Assembly: GCF_000614185.1 (NCBI RefSeq)
Contig: NZ_BAKM01000021.1
Coordinates: 38,411-102,410, forward strand
Length of the DNA: 64,000 bases
Reading direction: 5' to 3'
Source of the DNA: Phocaeicola sartorii JCM 17136 = DSM 21941
Lineage (GTDB): Bacteria > Bacteroidota > Bacteroidia > Bacteroidales > Bacteroidaceae
Shown here piece by piece: positions 8,552 to 17,965 of the stretch. The notes beneath the pieces were generated by a model. That model saw only the letters and a program-made list of their open reading frames with translations, did no database searches and was not told where the DNA came from. Numbering within the stretch: the stretch's first letter is position 1; every line of letters starts with the position of its first letter. Both the position numbers and the translations under genes were made by a program.

Positions 8552-9147
8552 ACATCTGGGACAAAAGATAATTCTTTTGTCTATTGAACTGTTCAAGTAC
8601 TGATAATTCATTGTCGATTTTCGCATCAATGCTTTGCAATGTTGACGCAATTTCCATATTGCAACTATGTCCATAAGTTGGAATCATTATTCCGCGAACA
8701 ATATCAGCGTTGATATTGCTTTGTGTACCAGTTTCAAGATACTTGTGGATGTGGCGATACTTAAAGTATGACAAGTAGTAGTACAGATAATCTAATAAAT
8801 CTTTGTCTTTGAGCTGCATCGCAAACATTGCCTGGCTTGTAGTAATAGGTATTTCATTTATAGTTACCAAGCCAACTGATGCGTACATTGACATTATTAA
8901 ACTATACTTTGGAACTACCCATGCCGAAGAGTTTTCTAATCCACTTTGGCTCAAATGATTTTCTGTGTATCGGACATACTTACCTTGTTTTGTTATATCA
9001 TTAATACTCAAGAATGGTATTTCTCCATTATAGTATTCTTTATTTGTGGAAGTCGGAGTACCACCAGCCTTGCCTTTTGAGTACAAAGTGTCTAATCTAT
9101 TCCATCCATTAGGCTTTTGAGTAAATACCTGTTTACTAATCGCAGAC
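8544..9147 (-). pseudogene. Silent HsdS 3' half cassette (TRD2 only), minus strand
   Basis: Encodes one target-recognition domain plus the C-terminal conserved helix (ending QKNYLLSQMFI), entered at IR-b through SAISKQVFTQK. The open frame extends upstream to 9215, but that part is the reverse complement of the neighbouring cassette and is not protein-coding in this direction. There is no start codon or promoter of its own. Recombination at IR-b places it in the full-length silent gene. It is a storage cassette, not decay. Confidence 0.85.
9130..9147 (-). repeat. Central inverted repeat IR-b, copy 2
   Basis: Exact 18-base reverse complement of 7939-7956. The two copies are about 1.2 kb apart, with the tail-to-tail gene ends (8544-8551) midway, as expected for a switch that swaps two C-terminal halves. 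Confidence 0.88.
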
Positions 9148-9156
9148 ATTACCGCA

Positions 9157-9181
9157 CTACAATCCTTAATTAAAGGGCTTG
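9157..9181 (+). repeat. Central inverted repeat IR-c, copy 1
   Basis: 25 bases beginning CTACAATCCTTAATTAAAGG, identical to the reverse complement of 10294-10318. It encodes LQSLIKGL in the spacer helix of the cassette at 9157-9702. Confidence 0.92.
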
Positions 9182-9702
9182 CAGTTGCGCTAACAACCAA
9201 AGGAAAGCCTAACATTGCAATTTCTCAGCGTTTAGAGTGTCATAGCTCAACACTTCAAGAGAGTGAAGTGTTGTCGAATGGATTGTATAAAGTATTTGGA
9301 GCAAATGGCTTGGTTGGCTATATCAATACGGCGCAAATGAACGGTGATGCGATACTGGTAATCAAGGATGGTTCGGGTGTTGGTACAGTTTCCTACGCAC
9401 AAGGCAAGTTTTCGGTAATTGGCACACTTAACTATCTTACAGCCATAGGTAATATTGATTTGCGGTATCTGTACTTTGCGCTGTCAGTGTTCAACTTTCA
9501 ACCGTATAAAACTGGTATGGCGATACCACATATCTACTTCAAAGATTATGGTAAAGCGAAAATATATTGCCCTTCGATTACCGAACAAAAGAGTGTCGCA
9601 AATGTGCTTGACAAATTGGAGAGCAAACTCTTTGTTGAGCAAGGACTTCTTGCGTCATTCAATCAACAAAAACAGTATTTATTAGGACAGATGTTTATAT
9701 GA
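9157..9702 (+). pseudogene. Silent HsdS 3' half cassette (TRD2 only), plus strand
   Basis: The plus frame is open from 9121. HsdS homology starts at IR-c with LQSLIKGLAV, then a complete second target-recognition domain and the C-terminal helix (ITEQKSVANVLDKLES, ending QKQYLLGQMFI). A GTG at 9268 is only an internal codon. There is no promoter. It shares an 8-base overlap (9695-9702) with the end of the expressed hsdS, so inversion between IR-c copies replaces TRD2 of the expressed gene exactly. Confidence 0.85.
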
Positions 9703-10293
9703 ACATCTGCCTCAATAGATACTGTTTTAGGTCTAAAATTCTTTCAAGCAAGGCTTCTTCAATGTCAAGTTTTGTTGTGTATCCTTGTATAGCAGCAACA
9801 ATCTTGCCTTGTTCTTCTATGCTTGGAAGTTCAACAACCACATTTGCGATTTCATTATAATGTAGATGAATAATGGTTGTTCCTTTGGCATACTTAGACA
9901 AACGCTTGTTGGCAATATAATTGAAATAGTAGCTTAGGTAGACTGGATTATATTCTTGCGAGATTTTAATGGCAAACATATCACCTCCCAAGATTATATC
10001 TTTTTCCATCAAAGCCGATGGCGCAATTAGAGAAAGGGCATCAACGGTAGTTGATGCTGGAAACAATAAATCCCGTCCTCTGCTTAATGTTGACAAGCCC
10101 TTTTCAATATGTGTCCTACTCTTTACCTCATCTACAACACAACCATATATCGTGAATAGTTCGCCATAAAAGATACACGGATTCCCATTTGCCGTAAGTT
10201 GTTCTTTTGACATAGACATAGTTGAATATGCTTCTCCCAAATCACGGATTTTGGCTTTAATAGTATGAGGGTTCGTGGAATAATGAGTAACCA

Positions 10294-10318
10294 CAAGCCC
10301 TTTAATTAAGGATTGTAG
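10294..10318 (-). repeat. Central inverted repeat IR-c, copy 2
   Basis: Exact 25-base reverse complement of 9157-9181, located in the spacer between TRD1 and TRD2 of the expression-site hsdS. Confidence 0.92.
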
Positions 10319-10835
10319 CTTGTCAATGATTTTGTTTTGGGTTGCTATACGATCATCAAGCAACGATAGTAATTTGGCGATTTTTTGTTGTTCTTGCAAA
10401 CAAGGGTTATAGGTGGAAATTGCTTTTAGGTGTTCGCCATAAAGGTGAACAACGGAAACACCTTGTGCCACTTTTGCAATATCGTATTTACGTTTACCAT
10501 TCAATTGGTAGCTCATAAAAGCTCCATCATACTGATATAAACTAATGATATTCAAATCACCACCTAACAGAATATTGTCAAAAGGAACACAACGAGCTGT
10601 CGCTATATCTACCGCAGTTTCACCAGAGCAAGGAATAATTACATCATTTGCCTTGCTCCTTTTAAGTTTTGAATTATCAATATTTTGTCCTGCTACTAAT
10701 CTCTTTAATAATCTCTGATTTATACTTGGTATATAATTCGCCGTACAAAATACACAGTTCACCATCATTAGATACTTGTTCTTTCGATATACCTATTCCT
10801 TTTGACAGAGTAGCTATTTCGTCCAATCGTTCCAC

Positions 10836-10884
10836 CTTCCACTCCCCTGTAAACTCCGGGAATCTCAGATTTGGAACATTGAGG
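10836..10884 (-). repeat. Outer inverted repeat IR-a, expression-site copy
   Basis: Reverse complement of 7324-7372 with two mismatches in 49 bases. It lies 26 bases after the expressed hsdS start codon, so inversion keeps the start codon and the first nine codons in place. Confidence 0.92.
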
Positions 10885-10915
10885 ATTTTATTTTCGTTAT
10901 TATTTGCCATAATCG

Positions 10916-12322
10916 TTATTCTTTATCAGGGTTAATGTCAAACGGCAACAATTTGTCACCATTATTAAACCGGTCGAAATCAGAGATAAAAGAACGGTCT
11001 TGAATCACGTTATATTTTTCGTACTCACCATACGCCTTCTCTCGTGCAGCTTCTTGTGAAACCTTACCGGCAGTATCTTGTGCCTTATAGTCCATAGTGC
11101 CAAGAAACTGTTCAAGTCGTTGTTTCCAGTCTTCCATCGTTGTGATGATGTGACGTTGGGCACGAAGCTCTGCAAATTCAAGAAATGCATTAGTTACACC
11201 ATTGAGTTCGGAAACCTCTTTGTCTGACAAGTAGTTCTTTGCCACAATCGTATCGGACTTTTGTACTCTGCCATCAGGTGCCTTCTTCCAAGTGGTCAAT
11301 CCCATGTGTGGCATTTCAGAGTCGGCACGCTCATATACTATTTCGGCAGCGGTACGATGAGTTACAGCCAAGTGCATTATATTTTGCACCATTTTGAAGA
11401 ACAATTTGGTAGAATCCGATTTCGGGTCATAGTCGGCACTGCATTCCGCATAGATGTCTGTTATCTTCTGGTAGTAGCGGCGTTCCGATGTGCGTATCTC
11501 ACGAATACGCTCCAGCAAGTCATCAAAATAATCTTTGCCAAAGTGCTTTCCCTGTTTTAGACGTTCATCATCAAGTGCATACCCCTTAATGACAAATTCC
11601 TTCAAGACAGACGTAGCCCAAATACGGAACTGAGTGGCCTGATAGCTATTGACACGATAACCTACCGCTATGATAGCATCCAAATTATAGAACAATGGAG
11701 TACGTTCCACATCACGTCCTCCCTCTGATTGAACTATCCCAATTTTTCGGATAGTTGCCTCTTTGGTAAGTTCGCCAGACTCGTAAATCTGCCCAAGATG
11801 ATAGTTGATCGTCCGTACATCCACCCCGAACAAGTCCGCCATGCGCTTTTGCGACATCCAAAATGTTTCACTATTGAATATTACCTCTACTCGAACTTCA
11901 CCTTGTGCGGTTTTATAGAGTAACAAATTGGAACTAAACGAATTTAGCACCAATTCGTTGGTAGATATGGTTTGAGAAAAATAATCTCTTGCCTGTTGTA
12001 CCAATACTTTTTTTGCATCGGCATTTTCAGCAATAATCATACACGCCATACGTGACAAGCGGAAGATACCGACTTTACGGAACGAACCGCTCCCTATCTT
12101 TACCATGTCAACCGCTTGGTTGAAATGCTCGTCAATCTTCATCCCTTTTATGCCTGCAACTTTGATTGCCTTATCTATGACTTTTTGGAATTTCCAATAA
12201 GCCGAATATCCCATAGCAGCGCATAGGTCACGTGAACTCCAATATTCATTCTCGTTCTCATCGTGACGACGGATATTGTCGAATGAAGGACGCATTTCAG
12301 GTATGTTGTCTATCTCTGCCAT
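10916..12322 (-). CDS. DinD/BRO-N-like plus RhuM family fusion protein inside the hsd operon
   Basis: About 468 residues from the ATG at 12322, 7 bases after the hsdM stop; an earlier TTG at 12337 overlaps hsdM. Residues 1-125 resemble the N-terminus of DNA-damage-inducible protein D (WSSRDLCAAMGYSAYWKFQ, then HFNQAVDM and YRL-like FRLSRMACMIIAENADAKK). Residues from about 145 onward match the RhuM family (SETFWMSQKRMADLFGVDVR, then YNLDAIIAVGYRVNS). RhuM was named as a virulence-associated protein in Salmonella, and family members often sit in type I restriction loci. The biochemical role is unknown. The HTH-like segment at MADLFGVDVRTINYHL suggests DNA binding. Confidence 0.8.
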   Translation of the reverse strand: MAEIDNIPEMRPSFDNIRRHDENENEYWSSRDLCAAMGYSAYWKFQKVIDKAIKVAGIKGMKIDEHFNQAVDMVKIGSGSFRKVGIFRLSRMACMIIAENADAKKVLVQQARDYFSQTISTNELVLNSFSSNLLLYKTAQGEVRVEVIFNSETFWMSQKRMADLFGVDVRTINYHLGQIYESGELTKEATIRKIGIVQSEGGRDVERTPLFYNLDAIIAVGYRVNSYQATQFRIWATSVLKEFVIKGYALDDERLKQGKHFGKDYFDDLLERIREIRTSERRYYQKITDIYAECSADYDPKSDSTKLFFKMVQNIMHLAVTHRTAAEIVYERADSEMPHMGLTTWKKAPDGRVQKSDTIVAKNYLSDKEVSELNGVTNAFLEFAELRAQRHIITTMEDWKQRLEQFLGTMDYKAQDTAGKVSQEAAREKAYGEYEKYNVIQDRSFISDFDRFNNGDKLLPFDINPDKE

Positions 12323-12329
12323 AACACTA

Positions 12330-13882
12330 CTATTCAACTAGTCCCAATTCTTTCAGATAGCCTTCAATCTCTTTATCAAGGTCAGCACGTTTAGCTTCGA
12401 GTTCTTTAATCTCTGCCATTACCGCCTTGATGTCAATTGGTTCTTCTTCCTCAAAGGTATCGACATAACGAGGGATATTCAGATTATAGTCATTGTCTGC
12501 TATCTCTTGCAGTGTGGCAAGATGACTGTACTTCTCTATTTCCTTACGGTCACGATAGGTTTCTACAATCTTATCGATATGCTCTTTACGCAGTTTATTT
12601 TGAGTCTTGACTTTCTCAAACTCCTTGCTTGCATCTATGAAAAGGATATTATCATCTTCCTTACGGCATTTCTTCATCACAAGGATACAAGTCGGAATAC
12701 TTGTACCATAGAATATATTAGCCGGTAAACCGATAATGGCATCGATATAGTTTTTCTTTTCTATCAGGAAACGGCGTATTACCCCTTCTGCATTACCACG
12801 GAACAAAACACCATGTGGAGCGACACAAGCCATCGTACCACCTTCGTTCAAGTGATAAATCATGTGCAGAATAAAAGCATAATCTGCTGTCTTCTTTGGC
12901 GCAAGTCGCCCTGCTTTGCTGAAACGGTCATCGGTATTGAATTTGTCGGCAGCGTCCATTCGGCAGAGAATGGAGGATTTGCAACTACCGCATCAAACTG
13001 AGTGTCGCCAAAGGCATCCCATTCAAGCGTATCTCCGTTTTCAATCTTGAAGTTACTGAATCTGATACCGTGAAGCAACATATTCATTCGGGCAAGGTTG
13101 TAGGTCGTCGGGTTCTTTTCCTGTCCGTAAATATCAACCGCATTCCCGATGCTTGCAGCACGAAGAAGCAACGAGCCACTGCCGCAAGTCGGGTCATAGA
13201 CATTGCGCAATCGCTGGCGTCCGATGGAAACAATTTCTGCCAAGATACGGCTGACTTCCTGCGGAGTATAGAACTCTCCGGCTTTCTTTCCGGCTCCTGC
13301 CGCAAATTGCGAAATCATATATTCGTAAGCATCGCCCAAGATGTCGATTTCCTGTGATGCCTCTACGCCAAAGTCTATATCATCCAATGCAAGTAGCACA
13401 TTGCTTACGAGTGTGTTTTTGTCATCGGCTGTTTTACCAAGTTTCGGCGAGGCTAAATCAATATCAGAAAACAATCCGCCAAAATCTTCTTCGCTGTCCT
13501 GTCCAAGAGTGCTGTCTTCGATACGCTTCAATGAACGTTCAAGTATAGGTAAAATGTTCTCTTTCCGCTTGATGGCCTCTATTACGGACGAAAACAAGAA
13601 TTTCGGTTCAATGAAGTAACCTATATTTTCCAAGCATTGGTTCTTTGCTTCCTCTTGTAACTCGACCGCATCGGTATCATCCATTTCCCACAATTCCTTA
13701 AAGGTTATTTCATCATCCACCAAGGCATTGTTGGCATACTTCTCTATTTTCTCCGACAAGTATTTATAGAAAATGAAACCTAATGTAAAATACATAAAGT
13801 CGCTTGCCGACATATTGCCTCGCAAACGGTTTGCGACCTCCCAAAGCTGGTCACGGAGCTTTTGTTGCAGTTCTTCGCTCAT
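12330..13882 (-). pseudogene. hsdM: Type I DNA methyltransferase subunit HsdM (frameshifted)
   Basis: Adenine-N6 methyltransferase that pairs with HsdS. The N-terminal helical domain is followed by the SAM motif DPTCGSGSLLL (about 230-240) and catalytic NPPF (about 302-305). Then the frame breaks at 12956-12957. Adding one G there (GG to GGG) joins NPPFSAEW to DAADKFNTDD and restores a protein of about 517 residues, the normal HsdM length. The C-terminal part (SKAGRLAPKKTADYAFILHM onward) is intact. As sequenced, no active methyltransferase could be made, while hsdR is intact. That makes error or recent mutation likelier than old decay. Confidence 0.9.
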
Positions 13883-13888
13883 AATATC

Positions 13889-14812
13889 TTATTCCTTATT
13901 TTTATTTATTGTTTGACGCAATAGATTAAAAACATAATCCATTTCTGTATCGCCTTTCAATGGAAAACGAACCTCGTAAGCTCCATTTCCCCAATGCCCA
14001 ACTTTTGACACATCACGAGTAATACATTCAGGGTCTTTGAGTGTTCCTTTCTTCGCATTGAGAAACAGTCTTATACCCTTATTTTGCATAACTATATCAC
14101 AAAACACCTTACTTCCAATTTTGAAACCTATAGTTTTCTTCTTGGGATATATTGTAATATCTTCTCCAACTGATAGTAAAAACTCTTTGATTTCCGCATA
14201 TATGTTCAGGAGATTATCTTCTATATTCGCTAAATGATCCTGTTCGCTATACACTTTAATCTCTTTACTTACCGTAGTTATTGTCTCACTATTAGAGACT
14301 GTTTTAATACTTTCTTTGCTTGAACGATTTACTATCTGCTCAAAAGAAAGTGTATCATTTGTAAAGCGCTTGATTTCCCATAGTTCTATAGGCAAATCCT
14401 TGAAATTGATAGCCTCTTTTTGATAAGCTGTAAAATTAGGAGAAACAAACAACACCTTTGATTGAGACCAATCCACATCATTCCGTTTGAGAGTACCTGA
14501 CTTAGACTCGTTGTACTCTAAAATGAATTCTGCCTTGTTATTTAGCATCAGAGACAGATAAGCATAACCTTGGTCTATTACACTAAAATTCTTATCTCTT
14601 TTATATTCTATTATTACAAAAGACTTTTTATCCGAATCAAAAGCTAAAGAGTCTATCCGGAAAGAGCCAATAGAGAATTCAGTCTTGATAAAATCAAGTC
14701 CAAGCAATGTCTGAAGATTCTTTTCAACTATGTTTTGAATTTCTTTCTCTAGCTTAAATGGCTTCTCCTTTATAAGCGTCAGTTGATCAGTATATATTTT
14801 ATATGTTGACAT
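13889..14812 (-). CDS. DUF5655 protein with nuclease-like N-terminal domain
   Basis: About 307 residues from the ATG at 14812, 2 bases after the hsdR stop (TAA AG ATG). The N-terminal domain has a PD-(D/E)xK-like pattern: D in FRIDSLAFD and EYK in SFVIIEYKRD. The C-terminal 110 residues match DUF5655 (SKVFCDIVMQNKGIRLFLNA, then VSKVGHWGNGAYEVRF). Related proteins (COG3586) have been loosely called predicted transport proteins, but the fold suggests nucleic-acid processing. Being inside the hsd operon between hsdR and hsdM implies a role in restriction or its control; this is inferred. Confidence 0.75.
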   Translation of the reverse strand: MSTYKIYTDQLTLIKEKPFKLEKEIQNIVEKNLQTLLGLDFIKTEFSIGSFRIDSLAFDSDKKSFVIIEYKRDKNFSVIDQGYAYLSLMLNNKAEFILEYNESKSGTLKRNDVDWSQSKVLFVSPNFTAYQKEAINFKDLPIELWEIKRFTNDTLSFEQIVNRSSKESIKTVSNSETITTVSKEIKVYSEQDHLANIEDNLLNIYAEIKEFLLSVGEDITIYPKKKTIGFKIGSKVFCDIVMQNKGIRLFLNAKKGTLKDPECITRDVSKVGHWGNGAYEVRFPLKGDTEMDYVFNLLRQTINKNKE

Positions 14813-14814
14813 CT

Positions 14815-17643
14815 TTATTCCCAATTAAACGTTCTTATTATATTACGCAATCTTTCCATTATTCTCGTTAACGCCTTTCTGGTTTTTATAAGACCTAGAT
14901 GCTTTTCTTTCAATGCCTTTTGTATGATTTCCGGCTGCTCTTTTTGCAGGTAATCATATTCTTTAAGGAAGTGATTCAGTACTGATGGCGATATCTCCTC
15001 TTCCTCAGCCAATGAATTAACAGCATTTTCTCTCTCAACGGCAATATAGCGGTTCAACCGTTCTTCCAAATCGCTTGTCCCGTCGACCTTGCCTCGCTGC
15101 ATCATGAAGTTCTCCTTATCGTCATCCACATTCTTTTGAATGAAACCATCGATAAGTTTGGCTTTGCTACGCATCTCGGCATCTTTAATCATCGTGTCAA
15201 TGATATTCTGACGGCGTTCTGCGTAATCGGCACTATATGGGTCAAGTTCCGCAATGAGTTCAAGGATATACGCCACATTGATAATGTCGCTATGCAAAAG
15301 TTCAAGACAGAAATCTATATCTTCCAGCCCTTGATTATTTCCATATGGGACAGGATCTTCCGCTACGACTGATGGAGTTGCAGGCGGTTCTATAAACCCG
15401 ACCGTAATATCAAGATACTTACTCTTATAGTCGTTGAATTGCTGTTCAGTCACACCGAGGTCTTCCGCCTCCTCGCTATAATCTTCGTATATCTGGATTT
15501 CCGCATGTTTACGAATAATATCACGAAATGCAAGCACAAAATTCTTCTTGTCATTTTCGCTTTGCAGAAAATCTATACTGCCGGGTGTAGGATATTTTTT
15601 CAGGAACTCTGTTGCCAAGCATTTATATTCCTTTTTTACATCCTCAAACGGAGGGCGTACTATATCTTCTGGATTGTCCGAGTTGCTGAATAACTTGATT
15701 GCCGTATCAACATTGTTTTTCAAATCACGGAAGCAAACGATTTTACCGAAACGTTTCTTCTCGTTCAACACACGGTTTGTCCGGCTGAATGCCTGCAACA
15801 AACCGTGATATTCCATGTTCTTGTCAACATAGAGCGTATTAAGTTTCTTGCTGTCGAAACCGGTAAGGAACATTCCGACAACAAGGCAAAGATCAAGCGG
15901 CTTCAGATCAGCTCGCTTCTTTTTCATGCGCAGATTGATGTCATCATAATAGGCACGGAAATTTTCTGTAGTAAAGGCAGTGCCGAACATATTGTTATAA
16001 TCGTCCATAATGGCTTGCAGTTCATCCGCCTCACCCACGCTCTCTTTTTCATACTGCCCTGTACCCATGCCAGTCTGTTCATCATCCTGACTATTGTTAG
16101 CAGCGTAAGTAAACACAGCACCAATACGGATTTTCGGATTCAACGATTTGAATATCTTGTAATAGCGTATAAGCATCGGCACAGATTGCACTGCAAACAA
16201 GGCATCAAACTCTCCGTCGAATGTGGATTTGTTGAAATTGTTAAGGATAAACTTGGCGATTTCCTCCATACGAGTTTGATTGTCGTTGTCAACAACTTCG
16301 TTCCCATGATAATACTCCACAAGGAACCCAAGCACGTTTTCATCGGCTATAGCATCCTTAATAAGATATTTATGAAGACAATTTCCGAATATCTCTTTAG
16401 TGGTATGCCCATCTACTGCATTTTCAGTAAAGATAGGTGTTCCCGTGAAGCCAAAGATTTGAGCATTGTCAAAGAACTTCATAATCTTCTTATGACTATC
16501 CCCAAAGTGGCTGCGGTGGCACTCGTCAAATATCATCACGATACGTGAGTGGCGAATAGTTTCAATCTTGTTGCTATACCACGTCTTGCTGACTGCAGCA
16601 TTGAGTTTCTGAATGGTAGTGATGATAATCTTGGAATTGCTTTGAAGCCGTTTCACAAGTTCATCCGTATTATCAGTACTATCCACCGCACCCGGCTCAA
16701 ACGCTTCATATTCCGATTGCGTTTGAGTATCAAGGTCGTGTCGGTCAACAACAAACATAACCTTATCCACATCGTTCAATTCCGATACAAGTTGTGCAGC
16801 CTTGAACGAAGTCAATGTCTTTCCGGCTCCTGTTGTATGCCATATATAGCCGTTATCGTTGGAGTTCTGCACACGATCTAGAATTTTTTCTACGGCATAG
16901 AACTGATAAGGACGAAGCACCATCAAGCACTTGTCGCCCTCATGCAACACGATATATTTCCCTATGATTTTGCCAAGCGTACATTTTTCCAAAAAGAATA
17001 CGGCAAACTTATCCAACTCATTGAACGGATGATTGGCGGCATCCGTCCAATTAAATGTAAACTTATAACCGCTATTGGGATTATTGGCAAAATAACGGGT
17101 ATTTACACCATTTGAGATAACAAACAACTGAATATAGTCAAACAATCCATGAAACGAGGTCTTATGATAACGTTGTATCTGATTGTAAGCCTGTTTGAGT
17201 TCTACTCCCCTGCGCTTTAATTCTATCTGAACCAATGGCAAACCATTGATAAGTATAGTCACATCATAGCGGCATTTTTTCCGTCCTTCAACAGTAATCT
17301 GATTTGAGACCTGAAACTCGTTCTGACACCACTGGGTACGATTGAGAAATTCCACCCAAATCCTCTGTCCGTTTGTGGTATCAAGCGGATAGAGGTCACG
17401 AAGTTTCTTGGCCTTTTCAAAACGAGTTCCACCTTCGAGATAAATCAATATCTTCTCAAACTCTTCATCCGTAAATGAAGTACGACCAACCTCTGCCAAT
17501 TGTTTCTTGTTATGAATCTCCAACTGACGTTTGAAATTGGCATAAAGATTATCCTCTTCGACAATTTGGACATACTCGTAGTCCATTTGTCGAAGTGTGG
17601 CTATCAATCCGGCTTCTAATGCCGCTTCGCTTTGTGTTGACAT
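14815..17643 (-). CDS. hsdR: Type I restriction endonuclease subunit HsdR
   Basis: Intact, 942 residues. The N-terminal nuclease domain has D127, then E141 and K143 (QIELKRRG), and a following Q-rich helix (KQAYNQIQRYH). The superfamily 2 translocase follows: Walker A TTGAGKT (270-276), DECHRSH (373-379), FTGTPIF near 400, and the later helicase half with GMFLTGFDSKKLN. It cleaves DNA after translocation when HsdM2HsdS finds an unmodified site. It is second in the operon, 23 bases after the XRE gene and directly before DUF5655. Confidence 0.95.
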   Translation of the reverse strand: MSTQSEAALEAGLIATLRQMDYEYVQIVEEDNLYANFKRQLEIHNKKQLAEVGRTSFTDEEFEKILIYLEGGTRFEKAKKLRDLYPLDTTNGQRIWVEFLNRTQWCQNEFQVSNQITVEGRKKCRYDVTILINGLPLVQIELKRRGVELKQAYNQIQRYHKTSFHGLFDYIQLFVISNGVNTRYFANNPNSGYKFTFNWTDAANHPFNELDKFAVFFLEKCTLGKIIGKYIVLHEGDKCLMVLRPYQFYAVEKILDRVQNSNDNGYIWHTTGAGKTLTSFKAAQLVSELNDVDKVMFVVDRHDLDTQTQSEYEAFEPGAVDSTDNTDELVKRLQSNSKIIITTIQKLNAAVSKTWYSNKIETIRHSRIVMIFDECHRSHFGDSHKKIMKFFDNAQIFGFTGTPIFTENAVDGHTTKEIFGNCLHKYLIKDAIADENVLGFLVEYYHGNEVVDNDNQTRMEEIAKFILNNFNKSTFDGEFDALFAVQSVPMLIRYYKIFKSLNPKIRIGAVFTYAANNSQDDEQTGMGTGQYEKESVGEADELQAIMDDYNNMFGTAFTTENFRAYYDDINLRMKKKRADLKPLDLCLVVGMFLTGFDSKKLNTLYVDKNMEYHGLLQAFSRTNRVLNEKKRFGKIVCFRDLKNNVDTAIKLFSNSDNPEDIVRPPFEDVKKEYKCLATEFLKKYPTPGSIDFLQSENDKKNFVLAFRDIIRKHAEIQIYEDYSEEAEDLGVTEQQFNDYKSKYLDITVGFIEPPATPSVVAEDPVPYGNNQGLEDIDFCLELLHSDIINVAYILELIAELDPYSADYAERRQNIIDTMIKDAEMRSKAKLIDGFIQKNVDDDKENFMMQRGKVDGTSDLEERLNRYIAVERENAVNSLAEEEEISPSVLNHFLKEYDYLQKEQPEIIQKALKEKHLGLIKTRKALTRIMERLRNIIRTFNWE

Positions 17644-17666
17644 ATTCTTGCCCTGCTATAGTGTTA

Positions 17667-17957
17667 TTACCTATTTATTCCAGCTTGTAATATTTTGATG
17701 CCTAATGCATTTTCTATTTTGCACAAAGTTTCCAATGACAAATTCTCTCGGCCTTTCAACACTTTAGAAACATACTGCTGGGTGCAGTTCATTTTCTCAG
17801 CCAGCACTCGTTGTGTCATGCCAAGTTCTCCCATTCGGTTCGACATAGTTGCGGCTATAGCCTGCGAATGGCAAACCCAATTTTCGCCTTTGCATTCCAC
17901 TGTTTCCTCTTTTATTTCCAACGCGGTGTCTATCTTTTCTTTAGCCATTGTATGCAT
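17667..17957 (-). CDS. XRE family regulator, first gene of the hsd operon
   Basis: About 96 residues from the ATG at 17957 (another ATG at 17948). The Cro/CI helix-turn-helix covers about 50-92: MTQRVLAEKMNCTQQYVSKV, then LKGRENLSLETLCKIENALG. The N-terminal 40 residues are charged. It probably controls its own operon: a perfect 10-base inverted repeat covers the promoter just upstream (17966-17995). This would be analogous to controller proteins of restriction systems, which delay nuclease expression. That analogy is inference. Confidence 0.82.
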   Translation of the reverse strand: MHTMAKEKIDTALEIKEETVECKGENWVCHSQAIAATMSNRMGELGMTQRVLAEKMNCTQQYVSKVLKGRENLSLETLCKIENALGIKILQAGINR

Positions 17958-17965
17958 CAAAAAAA

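Larger units (their letters stand above)
9695..10910 (-). pseudogene. hsdS: Type I restriction specificity subunit HsdS at the expression site (frameshifted)
   Basis: This copy has a normal start (MANNNENKIL at 10910), 5 bases after the RhuM-like gene, so it is the one the hsd promoter drives. Corrected, it is about 404 residues. TRD1 is followed by the EQQKIAKLLSLLDDRIATQN helix and IR-c, then TRD2 ending LKQYLLRQMFI. One extra base in the A-run read from 10686 to 10683 stops the N-terminal frame after ISSRTKY. The downstream frame resumes with NIDNSKL, and removing one A gives SRTNIDNSKL, which matches SRTHIEKG at the same place in TRD2. This is either sequencing error, true inactivation, or slippage-based switching. 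Confidence 0.85.

Noticed and set aside
9148..9215. N-terminal extension of the minus-strand HsdS half cassette
   Set aside because: These codons are the reverse complement of the opposing cassette's conserved region, so they are not real protein sequence.
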